A stretch of DNA of 64,000 nt from VFBF01 sp033764865 (GTDB lineage: Bacteria; Pseudomonadota; Alphaproteobacteria; Caulobacterales; Aquidulcibacteraceae): assembly GCA_033764865.1 (NCBI GenBank), contig JANRIM010000002.1, positions 55,602-119,601 on the forward strand. Reading direction: 5' to 3'. A program made the position numbers and the translations under genes. Numbering within the stretch: the stretch's first letter is position 1; every line of letters starts with the position of its first letter. Below the pieces are notes generated by a model. That model did no database searches and was not told the DNA's origin. It was given only the letters and a program-made list of their open reading frames with translations. Below, piece after piece: positions 18,108 to 26,540 of the stretch.

Positions 18108-18353
18108 CTACTCGTCGCCCTGCTCCTTGTCGCCCTCGAACAACTGCACGGGACCGCCCGGCATCACTGTCGATATCGCGTGCTTGTACACGAGCTGGAT
18201 CTGCCCGTCGCGACGCAACAGCACGCAGAAGTTGTCAAACCACGTCACCACGCCCTGGAGCTTGACCCCGTTGACGAGAAAGATCGTGAGCGGTGTCTTG
18301 TTCTTCCGGACAGCATTGAGGAACGTGTCCTGAAGGTTCTGCTTTTTATCCAT
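18108..18353 (-). CDS. hfq: RNA chaperone Hfq
   Basis: 81 aa, MDKKQNLQDTFLN onward. The Sm1 region (KTPLTIFLVNGVKLQGVVTW) and Sm2 (VYKHAIST) are intact. Hfq hexamers pair small RNAs with mRNAs. ATG 18353 is preferred over the upstream in-frame start because it matches the family N-terminus. The short acidic C-tail (EGDKEQGDE) is typical of alphaproteobacteria. Confidence 0.97.
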   Translation of the reverse strand: MDKKQNLQDTFLNAVRKNKTPLTIFLVNGVKLQGVVTWFDNFCVLLRRDGQIQLVYKHAISTVMPGGPVQLFEGDKEQGDE

Positions 18354-18455
18354 TTTCTGGGGCCTCTTTGCCGGTAGAGAACGCCACAAAAACGCACTGG
18401 CGCGGCCAGCACCTTACCCGGCGGGCGGTGTGCACTGCAACATAAGGGCGGCCCC

Positions 18456-19307
18456 CTAGCGACCGGCGCCTTCGAAGTAGGCGGCGCGCAGCAGGGTGGC
18501 GACGGGGCCGGGGGTTCCCTCCCCGATGACGACGCCGTCAATGGCCACGATCGGGGTCAGCGCCCCCGACGCCGCGGACATGAACGCTTCACGCGCGGCT
18601 TTCGCCTCCGCCACGGTAAACGGCCGTTCAACGACGCCAATCTGGCGTTCTCGGGCCCGGTCCATGAGGACGCTCCGCGTGACGCCGGGAAGGATTGCGG
18701 CGCTCAGCGGCCGTGTGCGGAGGGCCCCGTCATGGTCCACGATCCAGGCGGTCGACGACGCCCCTTCCGTCACAAAGCCGTCGTGATCGACGAGCCAGGC
18801 TTCGTACGCCCCCACCTCACGGGCGGCCTGCTTGGCGAGGACGTTGGGCAGCAGAGACACAGATTTGATGTCGCAACGGCCCCAGCGGATGTCCGGCATG
18901 GTAACGACGGCCACCCCGTCGCGCTGGCGGCGCGCCAGTGCGGCGCGATCAATGCGTCGGGCGGTCACCACGATGGTCGGGTGCGCCTCGGCGGGAAAGG
19001 CATGATCCCGCGGCGCGACTCCGCGCGTGACCTGGAGATACACTAGGCCGTTGCGCAGTCCGTTCCGGCGGACGGTCTCTCGCAAGACGGCAGCCAGCGC
19101 CCCCCTCGGCATAGGCATGGGGATGCGCAACGCGCCAAGCGATCGTTCGAGACGGTCAAGGTGCGCGCGCTCATCAAGCAACAGGCCGTCCAGCAGGCTC
19201 CACACTTCGTAGACGCCGTCGGAAAACTGGAACCCGCGGTCTTCGACGTTGAGCGCTCCGGACGCCATCGGCACATACGCGCCGTTGACATAGGCGACCC
19301 GGCTCAT
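18456..19307 (-). CDS. dat: D-amino acid aminotransferase (fold-type IV PLP enzyme)
   Basis: 283 aa. YVNGAYVPMASGALNVEDRG opens the protein. PLP lysine is Lys148 in CDIKSVSLLPNVLAKQ, and Glu180 in TEGASS is the conserved residue that contacts the PLP ring nitrogen. Such enzymes interconvert D-amino acids and 2-oxo acids. A branched-chain or 4-amino-4-deoxychorismate lyase-like role is harder to exclude, but the RWGRCDIKS context favours Dat. The start overlaps the ntrX stop by 4 bp, so it is cotranscribed with the ntr genes. Confidence 0.87.
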   Translation of the reverse strand: MSRVAYVNGAYVPMASGALNVEDRGFQFSDGVYEVWSLLDGLLLDERAHLDRLERSLGALRIPMPMPRGALAAVLRETVRRNGLRNGLVYLQVTRGVAPRDHAFPAEAHPTIVVTARRIDRAALARRQRDGVAVVTMPDIRWGRCDIKSVSLLPNVLAKQAAREVGAYEAWLVDHDGFVTEGASSTAWIVDHDGALRTRPLSAAILPGVTRSVLMDRARERQIGVVERPFTVAEAKAAREAFMSAASGALTPIVAIDGVVIGEGTPGPVATLLRAAYFEGAGR

Positions 19308-20698
19308 TCGAGGTCGCCGATGGCGCGTCCCGGCGTGTCGACGCCGAGGGACTTGAGTTTGCGGTGCAGCGCGGAGCGCTCCATGCCGATGAACGCCGCC
19401 GTCCTGGAGATGTTGCCGCCGAAGCGCGTGATCTGGACGTTGAGATACTCCCGTTCAAACCGCTCCCGGGCGTCACGCAGGGGCATGCCAATGACTTCCT
19501 GCAGCCCTTGATGCTGCGAGAACGCCGCCGACGGCCACGCTTCGGGAGGCAAGGCGTCGACGGTGACCGGCGTCGAGGGGTCGCCCGTGGCCAGGATGAG
19601 GATCCGCTCGATGATGTTGCGCAGCTGGCGCACGTTGCCCGGCCATTCCGCCGCTTGCAGCGCGGCCATGGCGTCCGGCGCCAGATTGCGCGTGGGCAGC
19701 CCCGATCCGTCGGTGAGGCGGCGCACGAAGTAGTCCGCAAGCTCGGGAATGTCCTCCCGCCGTTCCGCCAGGCTGGGCACGCGCAACGGGACGACATTGA
19801 GCCGGTGGAAAAGATCTTCGCGGAAGCGGCCACGTTCGATGTCCGGCCGCAAATCGCGTGAGCTGGAGGAGATCACGCGCACATTGACCTGGACGTCCGC
19901 GGAGCCGCCGAGGCGACGAAAGCGTTGGTCCACCAGCACACGCAGAATCTTGCTCTGCGTTTCCGGAGGCATGTCGCCGACCTCGTCCAGCAGGAGCGTG
20001 CCTTGATGCGCCTGTTCGAAGACGCCGATCTTTTGGGGGCGCCCGTCGGGACCCTCTTCGCCAAACAGCTCGATCTCCATCCGCTCCGGGGCGATCGATG
20101 CGGCGTTGATGGCGATGAAGGGGCCGCCGCCACGGGTGGAGCGTTCGTGGAGCAGGCGCGCCACGAGCTCCTTGCCCGACCCGGACGGCCCGGAAATCAT
20201 AACCCGGGAGTTGGACTGGGCGATGCGATCCACCGCGGAGCGCAGCTGGGCCATGACCGCCGAGCCGCCGACAAGGTCGGCGCCGCTGACCGAACGGGCG
20301 CGCAGCGACGCGTTTTCCCGCTTCAGACGCGCCGTTTCCACGGCGCGACTGACCACGACCAGCAGACGGTCGGCATTGAACGGTTTTTCGATGAAATCAT
20401 AGGCGCCCTTGCGGATCGCCGCGACCGCTGTCTCGATCGTGCCGTGGCCGCTGATGACGATGACGGGCATGTCCGGATCGCTCTCGCGGAACAGCGTCAG
20501 CAGGTCGAGGCCGTCGATACGGCTTCCCTGCAGCCAGATATCGAGAACCACCAGCGTCGGGCGTCGCCGACGCACGGCGTCGAGCGCCTCATCGCCATCG
20601 CGGGCCGTGCGCACCTGGTGCCCCTCGTCCTGGAGAATGCCAGCCACGAGTTCGCGGATGTCGGCCTCGTCGTCGATGACAAGAACATCGGATGTCAT
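19304..20698 (-). CDS. ntrX: Nitrogen/redox response regulator NtrX
   Basis: 464 aa. Receiver domain residues 1-~120 with Asp53 (VVLDIWLQG) as phosphoacceptor. A AAA+ domain follows, with Walker A GPSGSGKE and Walker B LLLDEVGDM. A Fis-type helix-turn-helix closes the protein (ISRTAAFIGMERSALHRKLK). The sigma54-contact GAFTGA loop is replaced by a Gly/Pro/Lys-rich segment after ELFGEEG, as I recall for other NtrX proteins. It is the partner of NtrY encoded 11 bp upstream. The stop overlaps dat. Confidence 0.95.
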   Translation of the reverse strand: MTSDVLVIDDEADIRELVAGILQDEGHQVRTARDGDEALDAVRRRRPTLVVLDIWLQGSRIDGLDLLTLFRESDPDMPVIVISGHGTIETAVAAIRKGAYDFIEKPFNADRLLVVVSRAVETARLKRENASLRARSVSGADLVGGSAVMAQLRSAVDRIAQSNSRVMISGPSGSGKELVARLLHERSTRGGGPFIAINAASIAPERMEIELFGEEGPDGRPQKIGVFEQAHQGTLLLDEVGDMPPETQSKILRVLVDQRFRRLGGSADVQVNVRVISSSSRDLRPDIERGRFREDLFHRLNVVPLRVPSLAERREDIPELADYFVRRLTDGSGLPTRNLAPDAMAALQAAEWPGNVRQLRNIIERILILATGDPSTPVTVDALPPEAWPSAAFSQHQGLQEVIGMPLRDARERFEREYLNVQITRFGGNISRTAAFIGMERSALHRKLKSLGVDTPGRAIGDLE

Positions 20699-20709
20699 TG
20701 GACTTTTCC

Positions 20710-22920
20710 TCAGTCTTCGCCGTTGAAGAACATGGCAGGCGAAATTCCCTGCCGCGGTAGGATGAGACGCACCATGGCGCCGGGACCTGCGCCGGGCGCG
20801 TCTGACAGGACAAGCGACCCGCCATGGTCCTCCACCACGCGGCGCACGATGGCGAGGCCGAGGCCCGTGCCCTTGGTGCGCGTGGTCACGTAGGGCTCCA
20901 CAAGACGGTCACGGTCGTTGGCGGGAAATCCTATCCCGTTGTCGATGATGTCGATCGTTACATCCCGCTCGTCGTGCGCAATGCGCATGAGCACCCGCCC
21001 TTCCTTGGGCTCACCCTCTTTGCCACGACGCGTCTGGATCGCCTCGGCCGCGTTCTTGATGACATTGGTGAGCGCCTGCGCGAGGAGGCGGCCATCGCAG
21101 ATCATCGTCAGAGCGTCTTCGTCCCCCTCCACGTCGAAGCGGACATCCGAAAACGACAAGCGCTGGTCCAACATCGCCTCCCGGGCGGTCACGATAATGT
21201 CCACCGGCTCGAAGCGAGGCGTCGGCATCCGGGCGAACCCCGAAAACTCGTCCACCATCCGTCCTATGTCGGCGACCTGGCGCAGGATCGTTTCCGTGCA
21301 GCGCTGGAACGTCTCGGTATCCGACTGAATCTCCGCCCCGAAGCGGCGTTGCAGGCGTTCGGCCGAGAGCTGGATTGGGGTCAGGGGATTCTTGATCTCG
21401 TGGGCGATCCGGCGCGCAACATCCTTCCATGCCTCCTGGCGCTGCGCCGCCACCAGCTTGGTCATGTCGTCGAACGTCAGCACGATGCCGGTGGCGTTGT
21501 CGGCGCCGCTCACGCGGACGCTCAGGTGGCGCGTGGATCCCGCACGGGCCATGTCGACGCGGCGCGGGGCGATGGGCGCCGCCTCGCGCGCAGCCGCGAC
21601 GATGTCCGCAAACTCGGGCGCCACTTCGTCAAGCCGCCGCCCCTCCAAGGCATCGACCGAAACGGCCAACAGATCGGCGGCCGAGCTGTTGGCGGCAGTG
21701 ATGCGACCCTCGCCGTCCAGACCAACGACCCCCGCGCTCACGTTCGCCAGCACAGCCTGCGTGAAGCGGCTGCGATCCTCGGCCTCCTGGCGCGCGTTGA
21801 TAAGGTCGCTGCGCTGCGAGTCCAGTTGCGCCGTCATGCGGTTGAAGGCGCGCCCAAGGGCGTCGACTTCGTCGCGCTCGCGGCCGACGGCCACGCGCGC
21901 ATTCAGATCGCCGGACGCCACCCGGCGCGCGGCCTCCGCGAGGCGCCCGATCGGCTCGGACACGCGGCTTGCGTTCGACAGGCCGAGCCAGACTGCACCA
22001 AGCAGGATCAGCACCGCGGTGGCGAGATAGGCGAGCGCAAAGAGAATCTGGAGTTGCGCCCGGCTGTCTTCGGTCGCCCTGTAGTCGGTCACGGCCTGGT
22101 CGAAGGTGCGCAGTTGGCGCAGCATGTCCGGATCGACGTAGCGTACGACATACAGGTAGGCGTTGTCGTATGCGCTCAACCGGTAGAGCGCGCGAATGTA
22201 GCCGGCGTCCTCGAACAGCCGCATGGTCAGCTCGCCGGACGCCGCCTCGCCAAATCCCTGTGGAGAGGGCGCAGTGTAGGGCGGTGCGTCGGGCGTGCGC
22301 GCCGCGGCGAGAACGCGGCCCTGGCCGTCTATGACGTATGCCGAGGCGAAGTAGCGCTGCTCGGTCTGCGCCTCCAGGTAGGCGTTGTATGCGGCGTACT
22401 CCGCGGTGAGGCCCCGCTGGGCGCGGTTCAGGTCCGTCGCCATCGCCAGCACTTCGCCACGCAGGTTTTCCTGCGCCGCCTGGACATAACTGCGCCCCAC
22501 GAGCGCAGCGTTCTCCACGACCGTCTTCACGCGGTCTGAGAACCACTCCTCGATCCCCCGGCTCATAGTCGCGCCGAGAAAGAGGGCGACAACCACCGCC
22601 GGGGTCACCGCCGCCGCGCTGAACAACGAGACGAAGCGAAGATGCAGGCGCGCCCCGCTCCCCGGCGCCGATCGCGCGCCGGCGATGCGAACGATCCGAA
22701 GCGCCAGCAGAACGCCCAGGCCCGCGCTGATCAGCAGGCTCGATCCGAGGAGGGCGAGGACCAACGGGCTGTCGAGCCTGAGCGGCCCTGCGCCGGACAC
22801 CGCCAACACCGTCGCCGCAATGGTCAGCGCAGCGGCCACGACGAAGCCGCCGAGAAATCCCGCGGTGCCCAACCGCAGGACCCCGGTATCGGTTCGTTCC
22901 GAAAGGGAAGTCGTCGTCAT
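20710..22920 (-). CDS. ntrY: Transmembrane sensor histidine kinase NtrY
   Basis: 736 aa from ATG 22920 (an alternative start at 22950 adds 10 residues). Three closely spaced TM helices (about 17-117), a large extracytoplasmic region, a fourth TM (~285-307), HAMP, PAS (GVVGLDGEGRITAANSSA), then HisKA with His507 in RIAHEIKNPLTPIQ and an HATPase with DNGIGFPAND and TKGTGLGLAI. It phosphorylates NtrX. The signal is debated in the family (nitrogen status or redox). It lies between ntrC and ntrX in the same operon. Confidence 0.94.
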   Translation of the reverse strand: MTTTSLSERTDTGVLRLGTAGFLGGFVVAAALTIAATVLAVSGAGPLRLDSPLVLALLGSSLLISAGLGVLLALRIVRIAGARSAPGSGARLHLRFVSLFSAAAVTPAVVVALFLGATMSRGIEEWFSDRVKTVVENAALVGRSYVQAAQENLRGEVLAMATDLNRAQRGLTAEYAAYNAYLEAQTEQRYFASAYVIDGQGRVLAAARTPDAPPYTAPSPQGFGEAASGELTMRLFEDAGYIRALYRLSAYDNAYLYVVRYVDPDMLRQLRTFDQAVTDYRATEDSRAQLQILFALAYLATAVLILLGAVWLGLSNASRVSEPIGRLAEAARRVASGDLNARVAVGRERDEVDALGRAFNRMTAQLDSQRSDLINARQEAEDRSRFTQAVLANVSAGVVGLDGEGRITAANSSAADLLAVSVDALEGRRLDEVAPEFADIVAAAREAAPIAPRRVDMARAGSTRHLSVRVSGADNATGIVLTFDDMTKLVAAQRQEAWKDVARRIAHEIKNPLTPIQLSAERLQRRFGAEIQSDTETFQRCTETILRQVADIGRMVDEFSGFARMPTPRFEPVDIIVTAREAMLDQRLSFSDVRFDVEGDEDALTMICDGRLLAQALTNVIKNAAEAIQTRRGKEGEPKEGRVLMRIAHDERDVTIDIIDNGIGFPANDRDRLVEPYVTTRTKGTGLGLAIVRRVVEDHGGSLVLSDAPGAGPGAMVRLILPRQGISPAMFFNGED

Positions 22921-22975
22921 TGTGTCACAGGTGCGTGCCTTCAAGGCCACACATGCGCCCCAGGCGCTACTCAGG

Positions 22976-24358
22976 TCAATCGTCGGACCCAGCGCGGATG
23001 CCTAACGTCTGAATCTTCTTCCGCAGGGTGTTCCGGTTGATGCCGAGGATGGCGGCGGCCTTGATCTGGTTGCCCCGGGTGCCCTGGAGCGCCAGTTCGA
23101 TAAGGGGCCGCTCAATGGCCTGGAGCACGCGGTCATAAACCCCCTCCCCCTCGTCCCCGGCGTTGGCCGAGGCGAGAAGGGCGCTCAGATGGGGCCGCAG
23201 GACGTCGTCGAAGGTTTGTCCGCCCGCCGCCACGGGGGACACATCCTGCCTGAGGGACGCCATTTCCTGGGCGATTTCGCGGCCCGAGATCAACGGCTCC
23301 GGCCGGAGGGCCGCCGCGCGATGGAGCAGGTTTTCCAGTTCACGGACATTGCCAGGCCACGTGTGGGTCTTCAGCAGTTCGATGGCGGATCCATCGATCC
23401 CCTTTTCGGGAAGTCCGTCACGGCGGGCGCGTACGAGGAACGCCCGAGCCAGATCCCCCACATCCTCCAAGCGTTCGCGCAGCGGCGGTATCCGCAGCGT
23501 AACGATGGCCAGACGATAATAGAGATCGGGACGGAACGTCCCTTCCAGCGACATGACGCCGAGCGGCCGCGACGAGGCGGCGAGCACCCGCACATCCCCC
23601 ACGCCGCCATTGCTGCGCCTGTCGAGGAAGCGCTCAAGCGCCGCCTGGCCCTCGGCCGAGAGAGAATCCACATCATCCACGAACAACGTGCCGCCGACCG
23701 CGCGGGCGGCCTCGCCGTCGGCGCCGAACAGCGCATCCGCCGCGGCCGCAGGCGGCGCGCCCATCAAGCTGAGGCGCACGAACGGCCCCGTCTTTCGACG
23801 GCTGAACTGGTGGATCGCCCGCGCCGCAGCTTCCTTGCCGACGCCCGTTTCACCCTCGATGAGGACGATCATGTCGGTCGCGGCCGACCGCGCCATGATC
23901 CGGTAGACCTCCTGCATGGCGGCCGATCGGCCAATCAACGGCAGCCGCTCTTCCCGTTCGGCGGCCGCCGCCTGCGCTCTCGCCTTGGCCTCGGGCCCCT
24001 TGGTCAGCGCACGGCGGGCGGCGTCGATCAGGTCATCGAGGTCAAAAGGTTTTGGCACGTAGTCGTAGGCGCCCGCGCCCGCCGCTGACACAGCGGTCAT
24101 GACGGTGCTCTGGCCGCTCATCACGATGACCGGCAACTCCGGCCTTGCCGCACGCAGTCCCGGCAGAATGTCGAACAGGCAATCGTCGCCCATGTAGACG
24201 TCGGAGATCACGAGATCTCCCTCTCCGTCGCGCACCATCTTCGCCAGCGTGGCGAGGCTGGCCGTCGCGCGGACTCCATAGCCCTCCCGCGTCAGCGCCT
24301 GCGAGAGGACGAGACGCAGGCTGGCGTCGTCGTCGGCCAGGAGAATCCGCGCGGTCAT
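22976..24358 (-). CDS. ntrC: Nitrogen regulator NtrC, with degenerate sigma54-activator domain
   Basis: 460 aa from ATG 24358, overlapping ntrB by 4 bp. Receiver domain with Asp53 (LVISDVYMGDD). AAA+ domain with Walker A GETGVGK (169-175) and a Fis-type HTH at the end (QIKAAAILGINRNTLRKKI). Between LFG (210-212) and GGTLF (222-226) only 9 residues remain, so the GAFTGA loop is deleted. Walker B reads LFVDDVDSL, with Asp instead of the usual Glu. It therefore probably does not activate sigma54 polymerase. A precedent is NtrC of Rhodobacter capsulatus, which lacks GAFTGA and works with the housekeeping sigma factor. Confidence 0.92.
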   Translation of the reverse strand: MTARILLADDDASLRLVLSQALTREGYGVRATASLATLAKMVRDGEGDLVISDVYMGDDCLFDILPGLRAARPELPVIVMSGQSTVMTAVSAAGAGAYDYVPKPFDLDDLIDAARRALTKGPEAKARAQAAAAEREERLPLIGRSAAMQEVYRIMARSAATDMIVLIEGETGVGKEAAARAIHQFSRRKTGPFVRLSLMGAPPAAAADALFGADGEAARAVGGTLFVDDVDSLSAEGQAALERFLDRRSNGGVGDVRVLAASSRPLGVMSLEGTFRPDLYYRLAIVTLRIPPLRERLEDVGDLARAFLVRARRDGLPEKGIDGSAIELLKTHTWPGNVRELENLLHRAAALRPEPLISGREIAQEMASLRQDVSPVAAGGQTFDDVLRPHLSALLASANAGDEGEGVYDRVLQAIERPLIELALQGTRGNQIKAAAILGINRNTLRKKIQTLGIRAGSDD

Positions 24359-25431
24359 GGGGTGTATTCCTCGGCGATCGGCAGCAGCACACGAAACACC
24401 GTGTGACCGGGACGGGATTCCACGTCGATACGGCCTTCGTGGCGCGAGATGATCTCGGCGGCGATCGCGAGCCCAAGGCCCACGCCATCGGCCTTCGTGG
24501 TGGCGAATGGCTCGAACACACGCCCTTCCAGCAAGGGGGATAGTCCCGGACCATTGTCGGTGACGGCGACTTCCATTTGCGCGCGCGCGACGCCGCCGGC
24601 GCTGCGCACCCGTACGCCGGGGCGATAGCGCGTGCTGAGTGTCACAGCGCCCCCTGGGCGACCCCGCACGGCCTCCGCGGCGTTCTTGGCGATGTTGAGG
24701 AACACCTGGATCAGCTGGTCCATGTCGCCCGCCACGGGCGGCAGCGACGGATCGTAGGCCTCCACGATCGCCACCGACGGGAACGTGGCCGACACGACCG
24801 CGTGGGCGCGTCCGAGAGCTTCGTGTATGTTCAGCAGCGCCAGGCGCGGCGGCGCAAGGTCGTCGAATGCATCGATGCGGTCCGTCAGGCGTCGAATGCG
24901 GTCCGCCTCGGCGCAGATCATGTCGGTGAGCACCCGCACGTCCGCCGTGGCGTCCTTGCCGATGAGCTGCGCCGCTGCGCGGATTCCCGCCAGCGGGTTG
25001 CGCACTTCGTGGGCCAGCGTGCGCGCAATGGGCGGCGCGCTGTGCGCCGACGTCGCCGCGCGCGACGCCGAGCGGGGCACGAACGTCAGCACCGCGCCCG
25101 CCGGATCGTCCACAGGCGCAGCAATGAAGTCCGCGCGCCCGAGCGTGAAAGTGGGGCCCTCGATCAGGATATCGGCCTGTGACAAGCGGATGGCTTCCGC
25201 GGCGGCGCGGCGGCCGAACGCCGCCACGGTGCTCGTAGCGCCGAAGACGTCGGCGAGGCGGCGCCCGACCAGACCGCCTGCCGGCGCCGCTAGCACTTCC
25301 GCCGCGGCTATGTTGGCGAAGTGGATCCGCCCTGCGACGTCCACCCCCAGAACTAGCACGGGCATCGCGTCGAGGAGCGTTTGCGCATCCCCGGCGCTGC
25401 GCGCCACGCGGGATTGCACGAGGGTCACCAT
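24355..25431 (-). CDS. ntrB: Nitrogen sensor histidine kinase NtrB
   Basis: 358 aa, cytosolic (no TM segment). An N-terminal PAS domain (LDAMPVLVLGVDVAGRIHFA), HisKA with His141 in TLAHEVRNPLAGIRAAAQL, and an HATPase with NIAKNAAEA, DNGPGLSP and GVGLGLAIA. It phosphorylates or dephosphorylates NtrC, usually under PII control. The start overlaps the dusB stop (TAATG) and the stop overlaps ntrC (ATGA), so dusB-ntrB-ntrC is tightly coupled. Confidence 0.94.
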   Translation of the reverse strand: MVTLVQSRVARSAGDAQTLLDAMPVLVLGVDVAGRIHFANIAAAEVLAAPAGGLVGRRLADVFGATSTVAAFGRRAAAEAIRLSQADILIEGPTFTLGRADFIAAPVDDPAGAVLTFVPRSASRAATSAHSAPPIARTLAHEVRNPLAGIRAAAQLIGKDATADVRVLTDMICAEADRIRRLTDRIDAFDDLAPPRLALLNIHEALGRAHAVVSATFPSVAIVEAYDPSLPPVAGDMDQLIQVFLNIAKNAAEAVRGRPGGAVTLSTRYRPGVRVRSAGGVARAQMEVAVTDNGPGLSPLLEGRVFEPFATTKADGVGLGLAIAAEIISRHEGRIDVESRPGHTVFRVLLPIAEEYTP

Positions 25432-26441
25432 TACGCAGCCTCCAGATGGAGCCCGCCCGTGAACACGTCACGAAGCGCGCGCTGAACCCGGGTCGGGCAG
25501 TCCATGCGACAGATCTCGGCGCGAGCGCGCCGACGCGCGTCGTCCGACAATGCGGACGCCCCGCCATCGATCGCCCATGCGATGTGTTTCCTGGCGATCC
25601 TAAGGCCGAGGTCGCGTCCGTAGAACGCCAGACTATCTTCGTAGAGCGCGGCGAGACTTTCCCCGATCACAGGATCGGGGGGATCCTTGGCCTCCCCCCC
25701 CGCAGCCAGCGCTTGCGCGACACTGGCCGTCCGCCACGGTTTTCCCTGCGCGCCGCGTCCGATCATGATACCGGCGGCGCCGGACTGTTGCAGCGCGCGT
25801 CGCGCGTCGTCCGCCGTTGCGATGTCGCCATTCGCGATCACGGGAATGCGGACAGCGTCCACCGTGGCGCGGATCGCGGCCCAGTCGGCGATGCCGCGGA
25901 AGAACTCGCATCGGGTCCGTCCGTGAACGACGATCATGCGCACGCCGGAGGCCTCGGCGCGTGCGGCGATGGACGGTGCGTTCAACGTGCCCACATCCCA
26001 GCCCAGGCGCATCTTCAACGTCACGGGACGCGACGTCGCCCCGACCGTCGCGTCGATCAACCTCAACGCGTGATCCGGATCGCGCATCAGCGCCGAACCC
26101 GAAGCTCCGTTCGTGACGGACTTCGACGGGCACCCCATGTTGATGTCGATAACATCGGCGCCGGCGTCCTCGGCGAGACGGGCGCCCTCCGCCATCCACT
26201 GCGCTTCTCGTCCCGCGAGTTGGATCACCAGCGGCGACACGACGCCCGCGCCCGCCACGCGACGAACCATGTCCCGACGGGCGCGAGCCAGTTCGTCGCC
26301 CGCCACCATCTCCGAAACCACGTAGGGGGCTCCGAACCGGTAGGCCTGCCGCCGGAATGGCAGATCGGTCACGCCCGCCATCGGCGCAAGCAGCACCGGC
26401 GACGGGATCGAGAGAGCGCCAATCTGGAGCGGCGTAAGCAT
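25431..26441 (-). CDS. dusB: tRNA-dihydrouridine synthase DusB
   Basis: 336 aa from ATG 26441; the frame is open 47 codons further up, but MLTPLQIGALSIPSPVLLAPMAGVTDLPF is the normal DusB start. The catalytic Cys is in INMGCPSKSV, with FMN-binding segments VHGRTR and ANGDIATADDA and IGRGAQGKPW. It reduces uridines in tRNA D-loops with NADPH. It leads the ntr operon, the usual dusB-ntrBC order. Divergent from ispDF across ~100 bp. Confidence 0.94.
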   Translation of the reverse strand: MLTPLQIGALSIPSPVLLAPMAGVTDLPFRRQAYRFGAPYVVSEMVAGDELARARRDMVRRVAGAGVVSPLVIQLAGREAQWMAEGARLAEDAGADVIDINMGCPSKSVTNGASGSALMRDPDHALRLIDATVGATSRPVTLKMRLGWDVGTLNAPSIAARAEASGVRMIVVHGRTRCEFFRGIADWAAIRATVDAVRIPVIANGDIATADDARRALQQSGAAGIMIGRGAQGKPWRTASVAQALAAGGEAKDPPDPVIGESLAALYEDSLAFYGRDLGLRIARKHIAWAIDGGASALSDDARRRARAEICRMDCPTRVQRALRDVFTGGLHLEAA

Positions 26442-26540
26442 GCCTTTTTGTAAGGCGCCTATTTTGAGGGCGCCAGCGGATACTTCTGGACGCATTGCCT
26501 CAGGGGCCACACCGCGACATGAAAGCCACGGAGACACACC

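Noticed and set aside
20824..22539. 571-codon plus-strand frame
   Set aside because: It is antisense to ntrY, with biased composition and no motif.
22976..25567. A single 863-codon minus-strand frame that looks like an NtrB-NtrC fusion
   Set aside because: Its first ~400 residues are Arg/Gly/Ala-rich out-of-frame sequence across ntrB. The true ntrB is in another frame and ntrC starts at 24358.
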